A stretch of 64,000 bases of DNA from Zunongwangia profunda SM-A87 (lineage in GTDB: Bacteria > Bacteroidota > Bacteroidia > Flavobacteriales > Flavobacteriaceae), in the NCBI RefSeq assembly GCF_000023465.1, contig NC_014041.1:2424001-2488000 (forward strand), given 5' to 3'. The position numbers and the translations under genes were made by a program. Shown piece by piece: positions 63,441 to 64,000 of this stretch (positions within the stretch are counted from its first letter, which is position 1; each line of letters starts with the position of its first letter). The notes below the pieces were generated by a model. The model was not told the DNA's origin. It was given only the letters and a program-made list of their open reading frames with translations, and did not search any database.

Positions 63441-64000
63441 TCAATACTCCAAACCAATTTTTTCCCGAACCTTATCCAGCATTTCTATAAGTTCTAAACT
63501 TTTGTCAAAACTCATTTCAGTACTTTCTTTTTTACCTTCTAATAGCATTTGGCCTACATGTTCGGCTTCAAAATTATATCCATTAGCTTTTACTCCAAAT
63601 TCTTTAGTGAAGCTATCATTTTCAGTAGTGATCACCACCGAGCTTGGTTGATGAAATCGTGGTTTTATATAAATTTCGGCCTTTTCTAATTTTATGGTGG
63701 CAGCAACATCAGTATGTTTATCTACAAAACTGTAAAGCTCTGCTTTTACGTTTTCAGGATAAAAAAATGTAGCGTGACACCTGGCATCTACCTCGGTTTT
63801 GGTCATTTTAGCGGTTGCTTCTATTTTTTCTGGTTTACCCAGAAAGCTCAAGGCCGCAAAAATTGGATAGATACCAATATCCAGTAAACTCCCGCCACCT
63901 AATGCTTTATTGTAGATCCTGCTGTTGGCATTAAAAGGAGCATCAAAACCAAAATCGGCTTCCATCGCTAAAACTTTTCCGTATTTGCCAGATTTTATAA
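63441..64000 (-). CDS. Gfo/Idh/MocA-family oxidoreductase, C-terminal part
   Basis: The C-terminal 186 or so residues of an NAD(P)-dependent oxidoreductase whose start lies beyond the window. The open frame continues past the ATG at 63965 to base 64000, reading KSGKYGKVLAMEADFGFDAP, the usual strand before the substrate domain. The LLDIGIYPIFAALSFLG segment with the conserved GG-x-LxDIG-x-Y pattern is the family signature. The substrate, probably a sugar or a diphenol-type derivative, is not shown by this part. Confidence 0.85.
   Translation of the reverse strand, partial: IKSGKYGKVLAMEADFGFDAPFNANSRIYNKALGGGSLLDIGIYPIFAALSFLGKPEKIEATAKMTKTEVDARCHATFFYPENVKAELYSFVDKHTDVAATIKLEKAEIYIKPRFHQPSSVVITTENDSFTKEFGVKANGYNFEAEHVGQMLLEGKKESTEMSFDKSLELIEMLDKVREKIGLEY

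Noticed and set aside
1-64000. CRISPR arrays, tRNA genes, insertion sequences, integrases or prophage genes
   Set aside because: I looked for regularly spaced repeats, transposase motifs and tRNA ends and saw none; a covariance-model scan would be needed to exclude tRNAs fully.

Overview
The window reads as a stretch of chromosome from a marine-type member of the Flavobacteriaceae (Bacteroidetes), of the Zunongwangia/Gramella kind. This is inferred from AT-rich composition (judged by eye, not computed), promoter -7 boxes of the TAnnTTTG type, a fused ccoNO cytochrome oxidase gene, PorT-type and HAEPLYID-type outer-membrane proteins, DUF2911 and DUF3822 proteins, and short proB and thrABC/proCBA operons arranged as in that family. 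I see no insertion sequence, prophage, CRISPR array, rRNA or tRNA. Most of the window is core or lineage-typical content, with two signalling islands.

Layout. 1-4.9 kb: threonine operon thrA-thrB-thrC, preceded by a Thr/Ile-rich leader peptide not covered by any long ORF. 5-14 kb: minus-strand genes for a secreted S10 peptidase, an outer-membrane HAEPLYID protein, an ABC1/UbiB-like kinase, a CPA2 cation/proton antiporter and an M61 metallopeptidase lipoprotein. 14.2-17.1 kb: proline operon proC-proB-proA. 17.7-24.7 kb: a plus-strand light-sensing operon made of a CheB-CheR-PAS-histidine kinase, a bacteriophytochrome kinase, an Rcp1-like response regulator and a heme oxygenase that would make the biliverdin chromophore. 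24.9-35.1 kb: gamma-glutamyltransferase, a frame-shifted small lipoprotein pseudogene, RluE, a MarR regulator and a GNAT-like gene sharing a predicted operator, an M3 dipeptidase, a PorT-type barrel, a CDF metal exporter, a GLYR dehydrogenase and a formate/nitrite-type channel.

35.5-44.0 kb: a phosphorelay-to-polysaccharide cluster: a 1567-residue hybrid kinase (six PAS, two receivers, HPt), a pseudo-receiver-HPt protein with Glu at the phospho-acceptor position, a lone receiver, a membrane HEAT-repeat protein and a processive family 2 glycosyltransferase. 44.4-54.0 kb: the cbb3 oxidase region: an Fnr-like regulator divergent from ccoI-ccoS-ccoNO-ccoQ-ccoP-ccoG-ccoH-safE, with an FNR-type box in the divergent promoter. 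54.2-54.5 kb: RNase P RNA (rnpB), whose 3' end overlaps the 3' end of a convergent GH16 glucanase gene. 55.3-57.3 kb: rsmD, a DUF3822 protein and a membrane-anchored conserved protein. 57.4-59.7 kb: a RecD-like helicase and kdsB. 59.8-62.3 kb: an SRPBCC-SDR-photolyase operon. 62.5-64.0 kb: a DUF2911 protein and a truncated Gfo/Idh/MocA oxidoreductase.

The items that look least described are the light-sensing operon coupling a CheB/CheR kinase to a phytochrome, the phosphorelay/HEAT/GT2 cluster, the thr leader, the paired MarR operators and the three-cysteine Fnr-like protein with its FNR box. All functions are inferred by reading motifs; no database search was run.
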